In this document: in pieces, positions 9,541-17,642 of the stretch | How the letters are laid out: each line of letters opens with the position of its first letter | Numbering within the stretch: the stretch's first letter is position 1 | NCBI GenBank assembly: GCA_003457135.1 | Contig: DMSQ01000013.1 | Coordinates: 207,733 to 271,732, forward strand | Length of the DNA: 64,000 nucleotides | DNA from: Prolixibacteraceae bacterium | Lineage (GTDB): Bacteria; Bacteroidota; Bacteroidia; Bacteroidales; Prolixibacteraceae | Reading direction: 5' to 3' | The notes under the pieces: generated by a model | Told to the model about the DNA's origin: nothing | Database searches by the model: none | What the model saw: only the letters and a program-made list of their open reading frames with translations | Made by a program: the position numbers and the translations under genes

Positions 9541-10614
9541 TCAATTCGACTTCTTCTTTTGATCCGGATGACAGTTTACACAGCCAACAAAATGAATATC
9601 GTTCGAACTGGCCGGATTGGCATACGTCGTATTCATTGTACGGACATCGAGCCGGCAGTTTTTGGAAACATCAGAATGGCATTTGTCGCACGAGTTGCGC
9701 TGATTATTGGAATGTGGCTCGTGGCAAGCGTTGCAACTGATTCCCTGATGCACGCCAACCGGGGTATGATCATCGCTGGTACCTACCTCGTGCCACACCG
9801 AAGGCGCATGACATTGCACACACAAGCGATAAACCGGATCGGCAGGAGTTTGAACGGTATCGCCGAAAAGCACCATATCCGGTCTTGGCAATTGCTCCAA
9901 CTGGAAATGCTTTTTTTCGTGACGGCTGTAAAAACCCACTGAATTTTTAGTCAGATTGCGTGCATAAAAAATGTTGTTCGGATTCGCAAAATCGGGTTGC
10001 CTTACGGTTTCGCCCGGAGCATGAATCTGGTGACAAGCCATACAGGGAATAACCGGCTGCCTGGTTTTTTCGGGTTCGATCAGTTTCCAGGGGCCTTGTT
10101 GCGAGATGGGATCAACTAAATCAGCAGTAGTTTTTTCGTAAAACATGCCGTGACACCTCAAACAGTCACCATTGAGTTGTTCTGTTTTGTTGTGGGTTTC
10201 GTGCAGGAAAATATCGGCATAACCAGCCGAGTGACCTCCTGACTTCCAGTTTGTAAATTCCGATTCATGGCAGTTTTTGCAGCGCTCCATCGTTTGGAGC
10301 AGTTGCAATTCTGTCATCCGAAGGTTTTCGCTCGCGACATCGGTCTTCATGTGGGTAAAAACCATTCCTGATTTTTCCTTCAGGCTGTGTAACCCATTGC
10401 TCAATGCCGTGCCATGACACTCAAAACAAGAGATATCGCGGTGTGCCGAAGCTTCCCATGTGTTGAACGAAGGGTTGATTTCGTGGCAACTCAAGCAGGT
10501 CTTTTGTGGCGAAGCAACTGACCAATAGGTGTAAAAGCTTCCTGAAATCAGGAAAAAGCCTGCTATCACAATTCCGGCGATTAAGAATATCCGGTATAAT
10601 TTTCTTTGTTTCAT
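9541..10614 (-). CDS. Membrane-anchored nine-heme cytochrome c
   Basis: This protein has 357 residues. One N-terminal membrane segment (about residues 8-30) acts as an uncleaved anchor in the NapC/NirT style. Nine CxxCH heme-binding motifs start at residues 40, 63, 112, 151, 191, 265, 294, 309 and 345. The protein would sit on the outer face of the inner membrane and carry electrons. Its start is 4 nt after the stop of the GMC dehydrogenase gene, so both are translated from one message. This makes it the likely electron acceptor of the FAD dehydrogenase, passing electrons to the quinone pool or to other cytochromes. Dehydrogenases of this type more often use a cytochrome c with one to three hemes, so nine is unusual. 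Confidence 0.9.
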   Translation of the reverse strand: MKQRKLYRIFLIAGIVIAGFFLISGSFYTYWSVASPQKTCLSCHEINPSFNTWEASAHRDISCFECHGTALSNGLHSLKEKSGMVFTHMKTDVASENLRMTELQLLQTMERCKNCHESEFTNWKSGGHSAGYADIFLHETHNKTEQLNGDCLRCHGMFYEKTTADLVDPISQQGPWKLIEPEKTRQPVIPCMACHQIHAPGETVRQPDFANPNNIFYARNLTKNSVGFYSRHEKKHFQLEQLPRPDMVLFGDTVQTPADPVYRLCVQCHAPSVWHEVGTSDDHTPVGVHQGISCNACHEPHSNNQRNSCDKCHSDVSKNCRLDVRTMNTTYANPASSNDIHFVGCVNCHPDQKKKSN

Positions 10615-10618
10615 TTAC

Positions 10619-12280
10619 CTACAATTTTAGATGGGTTCCTTTCCAGAGTTTCACAATTTGGTCGCCCACATAAAATCCCAGAGCCATGATCGTTAACGCA
10701 GGATTAAAGCCACCGTTGGTCACCATCAGGCTTCCATCGGCCACAAAAACATTTTCGATTTCGTGCAATTGCCCCAACTTGTTGGTCACCGAAGTTTGTT
10801 TGTCGTTTCCCATGCGGCATGTTCCGGCCTGATGCTGGCCTCCGCTAAGCCCGGCACCTCCGCCAATTTCCTTCCAAACCCTGTAAGCTCCGGCTTCGAT
10901 CAGCCATTCCTCACAACGATCGGCAACGAACTCACATACTTTTCGGTCGGCAGGGTGACGCGTACCCATCAATTTCCCTACAGGTAATCCCCAATAATCT
11001 TTCACTTTGGGATCAACGGTTATGCGCGCTTCAAAATTGGGTATCTCCTGACAGGGACCCTTCACGCTCATGACCCGTTTATAGTTTTGCCGGTGAAAAT
11101 CCTTGTGGTCTTTTCCCCACGAGGGCGATCCGGGAGGCCGCTGATTGGTAAAAAGGTAGGGCAACCTGAAAAATTCGTTGGCCATCATTCCGCCGCCAAT
11201 GATTCCGTCGTTTCCGTGGTTAAAATCGGAAATCGCGACACAGGCACCGGGACCAACATCATCGTAAAGGTCTCTGTCGAATAAACCAACCGCACCGGTA
11301 TAGGCATGTCCCTGAAGGTTACGGCCTACCCAGTCGAAATTATTTCCGGCGCCATTCGGGAAAAGCTTCGATTTGGAATTGAGCAGCAAGCGCGCCGTTT
11401 CGGTAGCCGATCCTGAAACAACCACCAAATCGGCAGTCTGAATTTGCCCTTTACCGTTTTCGTCGAAATATTTGATACCTGTGGCCTTTCCCTGGTCGTT
11501 CATCATGATTTCAGCCACCTGGCAGTTGATGCGCAATTCGCAATTGCCCGATGCCAAAGCCACAGGAATAACGGTGTTGTGCGTTCCGCATTTGGCATTC
11601 ACCGGACAGGCAAATGAAACACAAGTGCGCATCCGGTAACAGGCCGGGCGACCGTTGTATGGAATGGAATTTCGCAGCATGGGAATCGGGAACGGGTGCC
11701 ATCCCCGTCGCTGTGCAGCTTCATAAAGCATTTTTCCTTCGCGGTTGAATTCAAATGGCGGCATCGGGAGGTGTTTCTTTCGTTCAGGAACAAAGGGATT
11801 TTGAGGGTCCTGACCTGAAACGCCAATTTCCCATTCAGCCTTTTCATAGTAGGGTTCGAGGTCTTCGTAGCTTATGGGCCAGTCCTCCAGGGTTGAACCT
11901 TCTACATGGCCGTAAATGGTTTTCATCCTGAAATCCTGCGGCATAAACCGCCATGCCATAGCACCGTAGCTTACCGTGCCCGAACCCACACAGGCAGCGT
12001 TGTTGTTATATGCTCCTTCGTGCGGATAAACCAAAGTTTCTTTTCCACTGCGGTGATCAACAAATATCCGCCAGTGTTTGTCGCGGTGGGGACCGAAAGC
12101 GTTGCCCAGCACGGTGGTTCGTTGTGAAATCAGTTCATCATCGTTGTGGTCATCGTATTTTGCCCATCCGCCACGTTCGAATAAAACAACAGAAAGTCCG
12201 TTGGTTGCCAGTTCTTTGGCCACGGGGCCTCCTCCTGCTCCTGCGCCAATGACAACGGCATTTACATGGGAGTTTGTCAT
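10619..12280 (-). CDS. GMC-family FAD dehydrogenase, large subunit (gluconate/glucoside 3-dehydrogenase type)
   Basis: This 553-residue flavoprotein has an N-terminal dinucleotide-binding motif VVIGAGAGGGPVAKELA and a C-terminal GMC signature region (GTCRMGNDKQ, NVFVADGSLMVTNGGFNPALTIMAL). It has no signal peptide of its own. Related large subunits are co-exported by the Tat signal of the small subunit. The start ATG overlaps the stop of the small-subunit gene by 4 nt (ATGA), and the cytochrome gene follows 4 nt later. The three-gene set matches gluconate 2-dehydrogenase, sorbitol/2-keto-gluconate dehydrogenase and bacterial glucoside 3-dehydrogenase (LacABC type). The neighbouring Gfo/Idh/MocA gene and glycoside hydrolases make glucoside 3-oxidation attractive, but this is inference. 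Confidence 0.85.
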   Translation of the reverse strand: MTNSHVNAVVIGAGAGGGPVAKELATNGLSVVLFERGGWAKYDDHNDDELISQRTTVLGNAFGPHRDKHWRIFVDHRSGKETLVYPHEGAYNNNAACVGSGTVSYGAMAWRFMPQDFRMKTIYGHVEGSTLEDWPISYEDLEPYYEKAEWEIGVSGQDPQNPFVPERKKHLPMPPFEFNREGKMLYEAAQRRGWHPFPIPMLRNSIPYNGRPACYRMRTCVSFACPVNAKCGTHNTVIPVALASGNCELRINCQVAEIMMNDQGKATGIKYFDENGKGQIQTADLVVVSGSATETARLLLNSKSKLFPNGAGNNFDWVGRNLQGHAYTGAVGLFDRDLYDDVGPGACVAISDFNHGNDGIIGGGMMANEFFRLPYLFTNQRPPGSPSWGKDHKDFHRQNYKRVMSVKGPCQEIPNFEARITVDPKVKDYWGLPVGKLMGTRHPADRKVCEFVADRCEEWLIEAGAYRVWKEIGGGAGLSGGQHQAGTCRMGNDKQTSVTNKLGQLHEIENVFVADGSLMVTNGGFNPALTIMALGFYVGDQIVKLWKGTHLKL

Positions 12281-12852
12281 TTCGCAAAGGCATTTAAGGT
12301 TTCACAACGGGAAGCATAACGGTTCTGTCCGATGATGTGTGGGAAGTCGATCCGTATCATTTTATAACTGACGTAGTCTCTGTTGCCCCCATGTCGGGGC
12401 GAACCGTAGAAGCCCTGCATCGAATGGTCGCGGATCATCCGGAAGAAACGCGATGCCGGGTTTTCTTTCCAGTATTCGCCTTCGATGGAGTTCTTCTCCA
12501 TCAGCTTCAGCACTTCGGTTTGCCTGTTCCATTCGAGTTTTTCGAAAGGCTGACTGAATTTTTCATGGCAATACTGGTTCAAGGCAGCAATTCCGTTGCG
12601 GTAGGTTTCCTGAAAATTGCTGTAAAATCCGACCAACTGCTTATCTATGAAATTAATGACTCCGGCATCGGTAGCGCCGGGATCCTGGTCGCCAGGAATA
12701 ATCTGTTCGGCAAGGGCGATGATGGTTTCAGCTTCTTCGGTGGTTAAAAAGCGCCAGACCGACTTTTGAGAACCGCCGCAGGCCGGAAACAACAACAGGC
12801 TTCCGCTTGCCAGACTAAGCGACTGAATGAATTTTCGCCGGGTAATGTTCAT
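12277..12852 (-). CDS. Gluconate 2-dehydrogenase subunit 3 family protein, Tat signal
   Basis: This protein has 191 residues. The N-terminus MNITRRKFIQ carries a twin-arginine motif, followed by a hydrophobic stretch and a possible lipobox cysteine (FPAC). The middle part (FLTTEEAETIIALAEQIIPGD) is typical of the small subunit of membrane-bound FAD sugar dehydrogenases. The role is to escort the folded flavin subunit through the Tat system and to complete the enzyme. It overlaps the large-subunit gene by 4 nt, which indicates translational coupling. Confidence 0.86.
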   Translation of the reverse strand: MNITRRKFIQSLSLASGSLLLFPACGGSQKSVWRFLTTEEAETIIALAEQIIPGDQDPGATDAGVINFIDKQLVGFYSNFQETYRNGIAALNQYCHEKFSQPFEKLEWNRQTEVLKLMEKNSIEGEYWKENPASRFFRMIRDHSMQGFYGSPRHGGNRDYVSYKMIRIDFPHIIGQNRYASRCETLNAFAK

Positions 12853-12937
12853 AGGCAGTTAAGATTAGGTTTCGTAGTTTGGTCCTGATAAAGGTAAAAA
12901 TATTCTTCTTTTATAAAGACTTATCACATTTTATCGT

Positions 12938-14297
12938 TTACACCAGTAGGTCGCTGTATATAGACGCCCAAGGTTCTCTCATCTTTCTGATCAGCATACT
13001 ATTAGCCACATCATTGTTGATGAATTTTTCAGTTTTTGGATCCCAATCGAGGTCTTGTTGAAGTTTCATGGCTATGTTTCCCAAATGCGACATGGTAATT
13101 GAGCGATGTCCAATTTCGGCTGGTGCAATGGTTTCTTCACGTGAAATAACACAATCAACGAAGTTCCTGAAATGGTTTTCGCTTTTGTAAAGGTTGATTT
13201 CGGAAGGCGTGATTACCGTATCTTTCAGGTTTTCAGGAAAAACCTGATGGCTTCCGCGATTGGCCCAGGCCCATCCCTTTGTTCCGTGAAAAGTTACCCC
13301 ACCTTTAACCTTATTCGAAATAATGAGTTTTACCCCATTGGCATAAAGGCATTCGAAATAGAATTCCGTGGCTGTATTCCAAACCGGATGGGAAGCCCAC
13401 TCTGCCTTCGCATTTTGAATTTTTACCGGGCCGGTAAGTTCGGTTCCCATTCCCCACTGAGCGATGTCGGGGTGATGACCACCCCAATCAGTAACCTGTC
13501 CGCCTGAATAATCGAGTACCCAACGGAAGTTAACATGAGTACGTGCCGGGCAATAGGGCGCATCAGGGGCTGGTCCGAGCCAGGTATTATAATCGAATCT
13601 CTCCGGAACCGGAATAGTATTGGTAAGGTGACCTGTTTTTCCAAAGTCGGGAGTACCGCCTGGCAAACCGCATTCAACGGTTTGTAATTGCCCAATCCGT
13701 CCATTTCTCACCAGTTCACAAACTCTCCTGAAATTTTCATCGGAGCGTTGCTGGCTGCCAGTCTGAAAAATGACTTCATACTTTTTTACTGCATTGGCCA
13801 TTGCACGGCCTTCCGGAATGGTTAACGCGAGTGGTTTCTGGCAATAGATGTCTTTCCCAGCTTTTGCGGGGAATAGAATGCCAATGATCGGGCAACACCA
13901 CTTCTACTGCATCAATATCTTTTCTCTCAATAACTTCCCTGAAATCTTCGAATCCCTTACAGCCCGTATATTTTTTGCCTGCTAATTTGGAGTAATAGCC
14001 ATTGACCAGATTAAGACCGATATCTCGTCCTCCTGGTCTGCCATCCCAGTATCCGGTGCTTCGTTTGTTTACATCGCATATAGCAGTAATCTGCACCCGC
14101 TTGTCGGTTATAAAATCATTGATGTCGTTCATTGCCTGATTGCCGGAGCCGATAAATGCCAGATTAATCCGGTCGGAAGGAGCTGTATGTCCGCTCTTTC
14201 CTCGTGCACAAGCTGAAATAATAGTAGGTACCACAATTACAGAGGCAGTTGCTGTCCCTGAAATTTTAATAAAATCCCGTCGGTTTAGGTTTTTCAT
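12938..14297 (-). pseudogene. Gfo/Idh/MocA oxidoreductase, Tat signal, frameshifted
   Basis: The N-terminal frame starts at 14297 with MKNLNRRDFIK, a twin-arginine signal, and reads a Rossmann domain (INLAFIGSGNQAM, ITAICDVNK) up to VVLPDHWHSIP. The frame then changes near 13866-13872 and continues as AKAGKDIYCQKPLAL to the stop at 12938. In the intact homologue at 51604-52929, eight residues separate the DHxH motif from KAG. Here 13 nt stand in place of the expected 24, which is an 11-nt loss and so a frameshift. This is more than a single base in the C4 run, so a sequencing slip is less likely, though not excluded. The intact protein would be an exported NAD(P)-dependent sugar oxidoreductase. 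It lies 85 nt upstream of the dehydrogenase operon. Confidence 0.85.
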
Positions 14298-14348
14298 CTT
14301 ATGTTTTTTTATTCTTCTAAAAGTACAGTTTTTTAGATTCAGTGATTG

Positions 14349-16937
14349 CTATTCATACCTAAATACAATTTCATCGTTTTCAATCTCAACAATCACTTTC
14401 GTGCGGTTTTCCATTCTTCCTGAAAGGATTTCCTTCGACAAATCGTTGATCAGGTATTTCTGGAGCATCCGTTTTACCGGCCGTGCGCCGTGTGTTGGAT
14501 CGTAGCCCACCGCAGCCAGCCAATCTATGGCTTCTTCCGACAATTCGATGGTGAACTGATTATCCGGAATCCGCTGCAGAATCATGTTTAGCTGTAATTT
14601 TACAATCTTCCGTACATCTTTTCGGGTTAGCGGGGTGAACATGATGACTTCATCAATCCGGTTCAGGAATTCAGGAGAAATGGTTTTTCGAAGCATATCG
14701 AACAAATCAGTGCGGGTTTGTTCCTCAATCTGGGCATGGTTCCTTTCATTCATCTGCTCAAACCGATCCTGAATCAGGTGCGAGCCCAGATTCGATGTCA
14801 TGATGATAATGGTGTTTTTGAAATTGGCAACACGGCCTTTGTTGTCGGTCAGACGGCCATCGTCGAGCACTTGCAGCAACACATTGAATACATCCGGATG
14901 CGCTTTTTCAATTTCGTCGAAAAGGATCACAGAATAGGGTTTCCGGCGGACAGCTTCAGTCAGTTGGCCACCTTCGTCGTAACCGATATATCCCGGAGGC
15001 GAACCAATGAGCCGGGTAACCGAGAACTTTTCCTGATATTCCGACATATCAATTCGGGTCAGCATATTTTCGTCGTCGAACAGGAATTCGGCCAAAGCCT
15101 TCGCCAGTTCTGTTTTTCCGACACCGGTAGTTCCCAGAAAAATGAAAGAACCTATCGGACGTTTTTCGTCCTGAAGCCCTGCCCTGCTTCGCCTGACTGC
15201 ATCGGCGACAGCCCGGATGGCTTCGTACTGACCGATTACCCGCTGGTGCAATTCGTCTTCGAGGTGTAGTAATTTTTCTCTTTCACTCTGCAACATACGC
15301 GAAACAGGAATTCCTGTCCAGCGCGACACAATTTGCGAAATATCTTCTGCATCAACCTCTTCCTTTATGAGGTGTTGAGATTTATTGCTGCTTAATTCTG
15401 CTTTCAGTTTTTCAATTTCAGTTTCAGCTTCGCCAATTTTTCCGTACCTGATTTCGGCCACCCTTCCAAAATCGCCCGACCGTTCAGCCTGTTCAGCTTC
15501 CAGTTTCAGTGATTCGATTTCCTGTTTCTTTTGCTGAATGCCATCAATCAGCGATTTTTCGAGCTGCCACTGAGCCCTGAATTTCGATTGTTCCTGTTTC
15601 AGGTTGGCAATTTCTTCATTCAGCACCGAAAGTTTCTTCTCATCTTTTTCACGTTTGATGGCTTCCCGTTCAATTTCGAACTGCATAATTTTGCGGTCAA
15701 TTTCATCCAGTTCCTGTGGTACCGAATCCATTTCGAGGCGCAAACGGGCGGCGGCTTCGTCCATCAAATCAATCGCTTTATCGGGTAGAAACCGTTCAGT
15801 AATATACCGTTGCGAGAGTTCGACTGAAGCAATAATTGCCTCATCTTTAATCCTGACTTTGTGGTGATTTTCGTACCGTTCCTTCAGTCCCCGTAAAATG
15901 GCAATAGCGCTCAGCGTATCCGGTTCGTCCACATTCACGATCTGGAAACGGCGTTCCAAAGCCTTGTCTTTTTCGAAATATTTCTGATATTCATTCAATG
16001 TGGTTGCCCCAATGGCACGCAACTCACCCCGCGCCAGTGCAGGTTTCAGAATATTGGCGGCATCCATTGCTCCTTCGCTTTTTCCGGCGCCAACCAGGGT
16101 ATGTATTTCATCAATAAAAAGGACAATCTCTCCTTCGGCGCCAATGACCTCGTTCACCACCGCTTTGAGTCGTTCTTCAAATTCGCCTTTGTATTTTGCT
16201 CCGGCAATCAGAGCGCCCATATCGAGTGAGAAAAGCTGTTTCGATTTCAGGTTTTCGGGTACATCGCCACGAACAATCCGCTGGGCCAGACCTTCGGCAA
16301 TGGCTGTCTTTCCGGTTCCGGGCTCGCCAATCAGGATGGGGTTATTTTTTGTTCTTCGGGATAAAATCTGAAGGATGCGGCGTATCTCGTCGTCGCGGCC
16401 AATAACAGGATCAAGCTTTCCATAACGGGCCTGCTGATTAAGGTTCACTGCAAAACGGTTGAGCGAATCGAATTTATCTTCGGCGCTCTGACTGTCAACT
16501 TTTGCTCCTTTACGGAGTTCTTTGACGGCAATTTCCAACTCTTTCTTTGTAACTCCTGAATCTTTTAACATCCGGCTAATGGTATCACCGGTTTCAAGCA
16601 AACCCATTAAAATATGCTCGACCGATACAAACTGGTCGTTCATTTCCTGCATAATGGCAATTGACTTTTGCATGGCCTTATTGGCATCCGACGATAAATA
16701 GGGTTCGCCTCCGGTAACTTTCGGGTAGCTTTCGACAATCCGGTCGAGCGCCTGTTGGATAACCACAGGATTTGCTCCCAGCTTTTTCAGTAAAAATCCG
16801 ATCACATTTTCAGCTTCATGAAAAAGCCCTTTCAGGATATGTCCGGTTTCGATGGCTTGCTGCTTGTTGCCCTGGGCCACCACAAAAGCATGCTGGACGG
16901 CTTCCTGCGATTTGATGGTGAAATTGTTGAAATTCAT
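14349..16937 (-). CDS. clpB: ATP-dependent disaggregase ClpB
   Basis: This 862-residue protein has the full ClpB layout. It comprises the N-terminal Clp repeat domain (about 1-150), a first AAA+ domain with Walker A GEPGTGKT near residue 205, the long coiled-coil middle domain rich in Glu/Lys (about 410-520), and a second AAA+ domain with GTTGVGKTELAKALAEF near residue 605. ClpB extracts proteins from heat-damaged aggregates together with DnaK in the cytoplasm. The length is normal and no key motif is missing. The start ATG precedes MNFNNFTIKSQEAVQHA, the usual N-terminus in this phylum. It stands alone, with its own promoter region upstream. Confidence 0.97.
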   Translation of the reverse strand: MNFNNFTIKSQEAVQHAFVVAQGNKQQAIETGHILKGLFHEAENVIGFLLKKLGANPVVIQQALDRIVESYPKVTGGEPYLSSDANKAMQKSIAIMQEMNDQFVSVEHILMGLLETGDTISRMLKDSGVTKKELEIAVKELRKGAKVDSQSAEDKFDSLNRFAVNLNQQARYGKLDPVIGRDDEIRRILQILSRRTKNNPILIGEPGTGKTAIAEGLAQRIVRGDVPENLKSKQLFSLDMGALIAGAKYKGEFEERLKAVVNEVIGAEGEIVLFIDEIHTLVGAGKSEGAMDAANILKPALARGELRAIGATTLNEYQKYFEKDKALERRFQIVNVDEPDTLSAIAILRGLKERYENHHKVRIKDEAIIASVELSQRYITERFLPDKAIDLMDEAAARLRLEMDSVPQELDEIDRKIMQFEIEREAIKREKDEKKLSVLNEEIANLKQEQSKFRAQWQLEKSLIDGIQQKKQEIESLKLEAEQAERSGDFGRVAEIRYGKIGEAETEIEKLKAELSSNKSQHLIKEEVDAEDISQIVSRWTGIPVSRMLQSEREKLLHLEDELHQRVIGQYEAIRAVADAVRRSRAGLQDEKRPIGSFIFLGTTGVGKTELAKALAEFLFDDENMLTRIDMSEYQEKFSVTRLIGSPPGYIGYDEGGQLTEAVRRKPYSVILFDEIEKAHPDVFNVLLQVLDDGRLTDNKGRVANFKNTIIIMTSNLGSHLIQDRFEQMNERNHAQIEEQTRTDLFDMLRKTISPEFLNRIDEVIMFTPLTRKDVRKIVKLQLNMILQRIPDNQFTIELSEEAIDWLAAVGYDPTHGARPVKRMLQKYLINDLSKEILSGRMENRTKVIVEIENDEIVFRYE

Positions 16938-16963
16938 GTCTTCGGTTTGAATTGTTTCCTGAA

Positions 16964-16990
16964 TAAAGATACACAGAAAAGGTTGTCAAA
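16964..16990 (-). promoter_or_regulatory. Possible clpB promoter
   Basis: On the minus strand TTTGACA (16990-16984) precedes TATCTTTA (16971-16964), 27 nt before the clpB start. The -7 box differs from TAnnTTTG only at its last base, but the 15-nt spacing is shorter than usual. Confidence 0.3.
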
Positions 16991-17160
16991 TCTATTGCCA
17001 TTTTGGATTCTTTTGCATCACGGCCAAATTAACTTGAAATGAGAGGTTGTATGGAAATAATTTCATAAATAATGGGAAAAGAAAGAAAATTTGGCTGATT
17101 ATAAATGTTAAAACAGAGTCAGGGCCTGACTTGGAGTCAAACCCTGATAAAACAGCACAC

Positions 17161-17260
17161 AAAAAAAAGGGATGAATCACTTCACCCCTTTCCTCACAAA
17201 ACCAAACCTATTCCTATGAAAAAAACCTAATGTTATACTTCTTGCCAATAATTTCTCTGC
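17161..17260 (-). ncRNA. Candidate small RNA or clpB leader with its own terminator
   Basis: On the minus strand TATCTTTG (17267-17260) is a perfect -7 box. About 60-90 nt further on, AGGGGTGAA pairs with TTCATCCCT around a short loop (about 17168-17195), followed by a run of eight U. This promoter-terminator pair encloses roughly 95 nt with no open frame. The transcript would contain UUUUUUUCAUAGGAAUAGG, which is antisense to start regions of the form CCTATGAAAAAAA. It may be a free small RNA, or the attenuated leader of clpB, whose start lies 224 nt further along. I do not recognise a known RNA family. Confidence 0.35.
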
Positions 17261-17267
17261 AAAGATA

Positions 17268-17580
17268 CATTTCAGTACAGTTAACGGGTATGAATGATGG
17301 TTAAGAAATGTTAAGTTTTTAAAAAATATTTTTGAATAGCTTGGAACATCGGCACATTCATTTATAATTCATGAAACTTCATTTACTTTTGATAAATCAT
17401 TACCCAATTGACCCAAACTGGCATGGCGTCCGAAAAACATTTGCCACATTAACTTAAAGGAAAATACAGCGACAACCGGGAATGTCATGTTCAAACTGAT
17501 TGGCTTTTAGTCTGGCTTACAGATGTGCAAAATAATGAAATTTGGTTGACCAGAACCTACATTATTCTGAAAAAATGAAC
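17268..17580. other. Intergenic stretch without recognised gene
   Basis: This AT-rich stretch lies between the candidate small-RNA promoter and the ppdK promoter. No coding frame, tRNA shape or clear repeat was seen. Confidence 0.5.
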
Positions 17581-17588
17581 TATTTTTG
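17581..17588 (+). promoter_or_regulatory. -7 box of ppdK
   Basis: TATTTTTG fits TAnnTTTG. Transcription would start near 17595 and leave a leader of about 48 nt before the ppdK ATG. No well-placed -33 element is visible. Confidence 0.4.
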
Positions 17589-17642
17589 CACAAAAATTTT
17601 AATCTACTTACTACATATCAATAATTTATAAATTAACACTCT

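Noticed and set aside
1..14297. Complete polysaccharide utilisation locus of the SusCD type
   Set aside because: No SusC/SusD, SusE or hybrid regulator gene is present in the window, so only a degradative block can be claimed.
14718..15269. Open frame of 183 codons on the plus strand within clpB
   Set aside because: It is the shadow of the second AAA+ domain of clpB; no start context or domain supports it.
17217..17231. Mini open frame ATGAAAAAAACCTAA (MKKT) in the clpB-ppdK gap
   Set aside because: Four codons with no coupling to a downstream gene are too little to call a leader peptide. The same bases are better explained as the complement of the candidate RNA.
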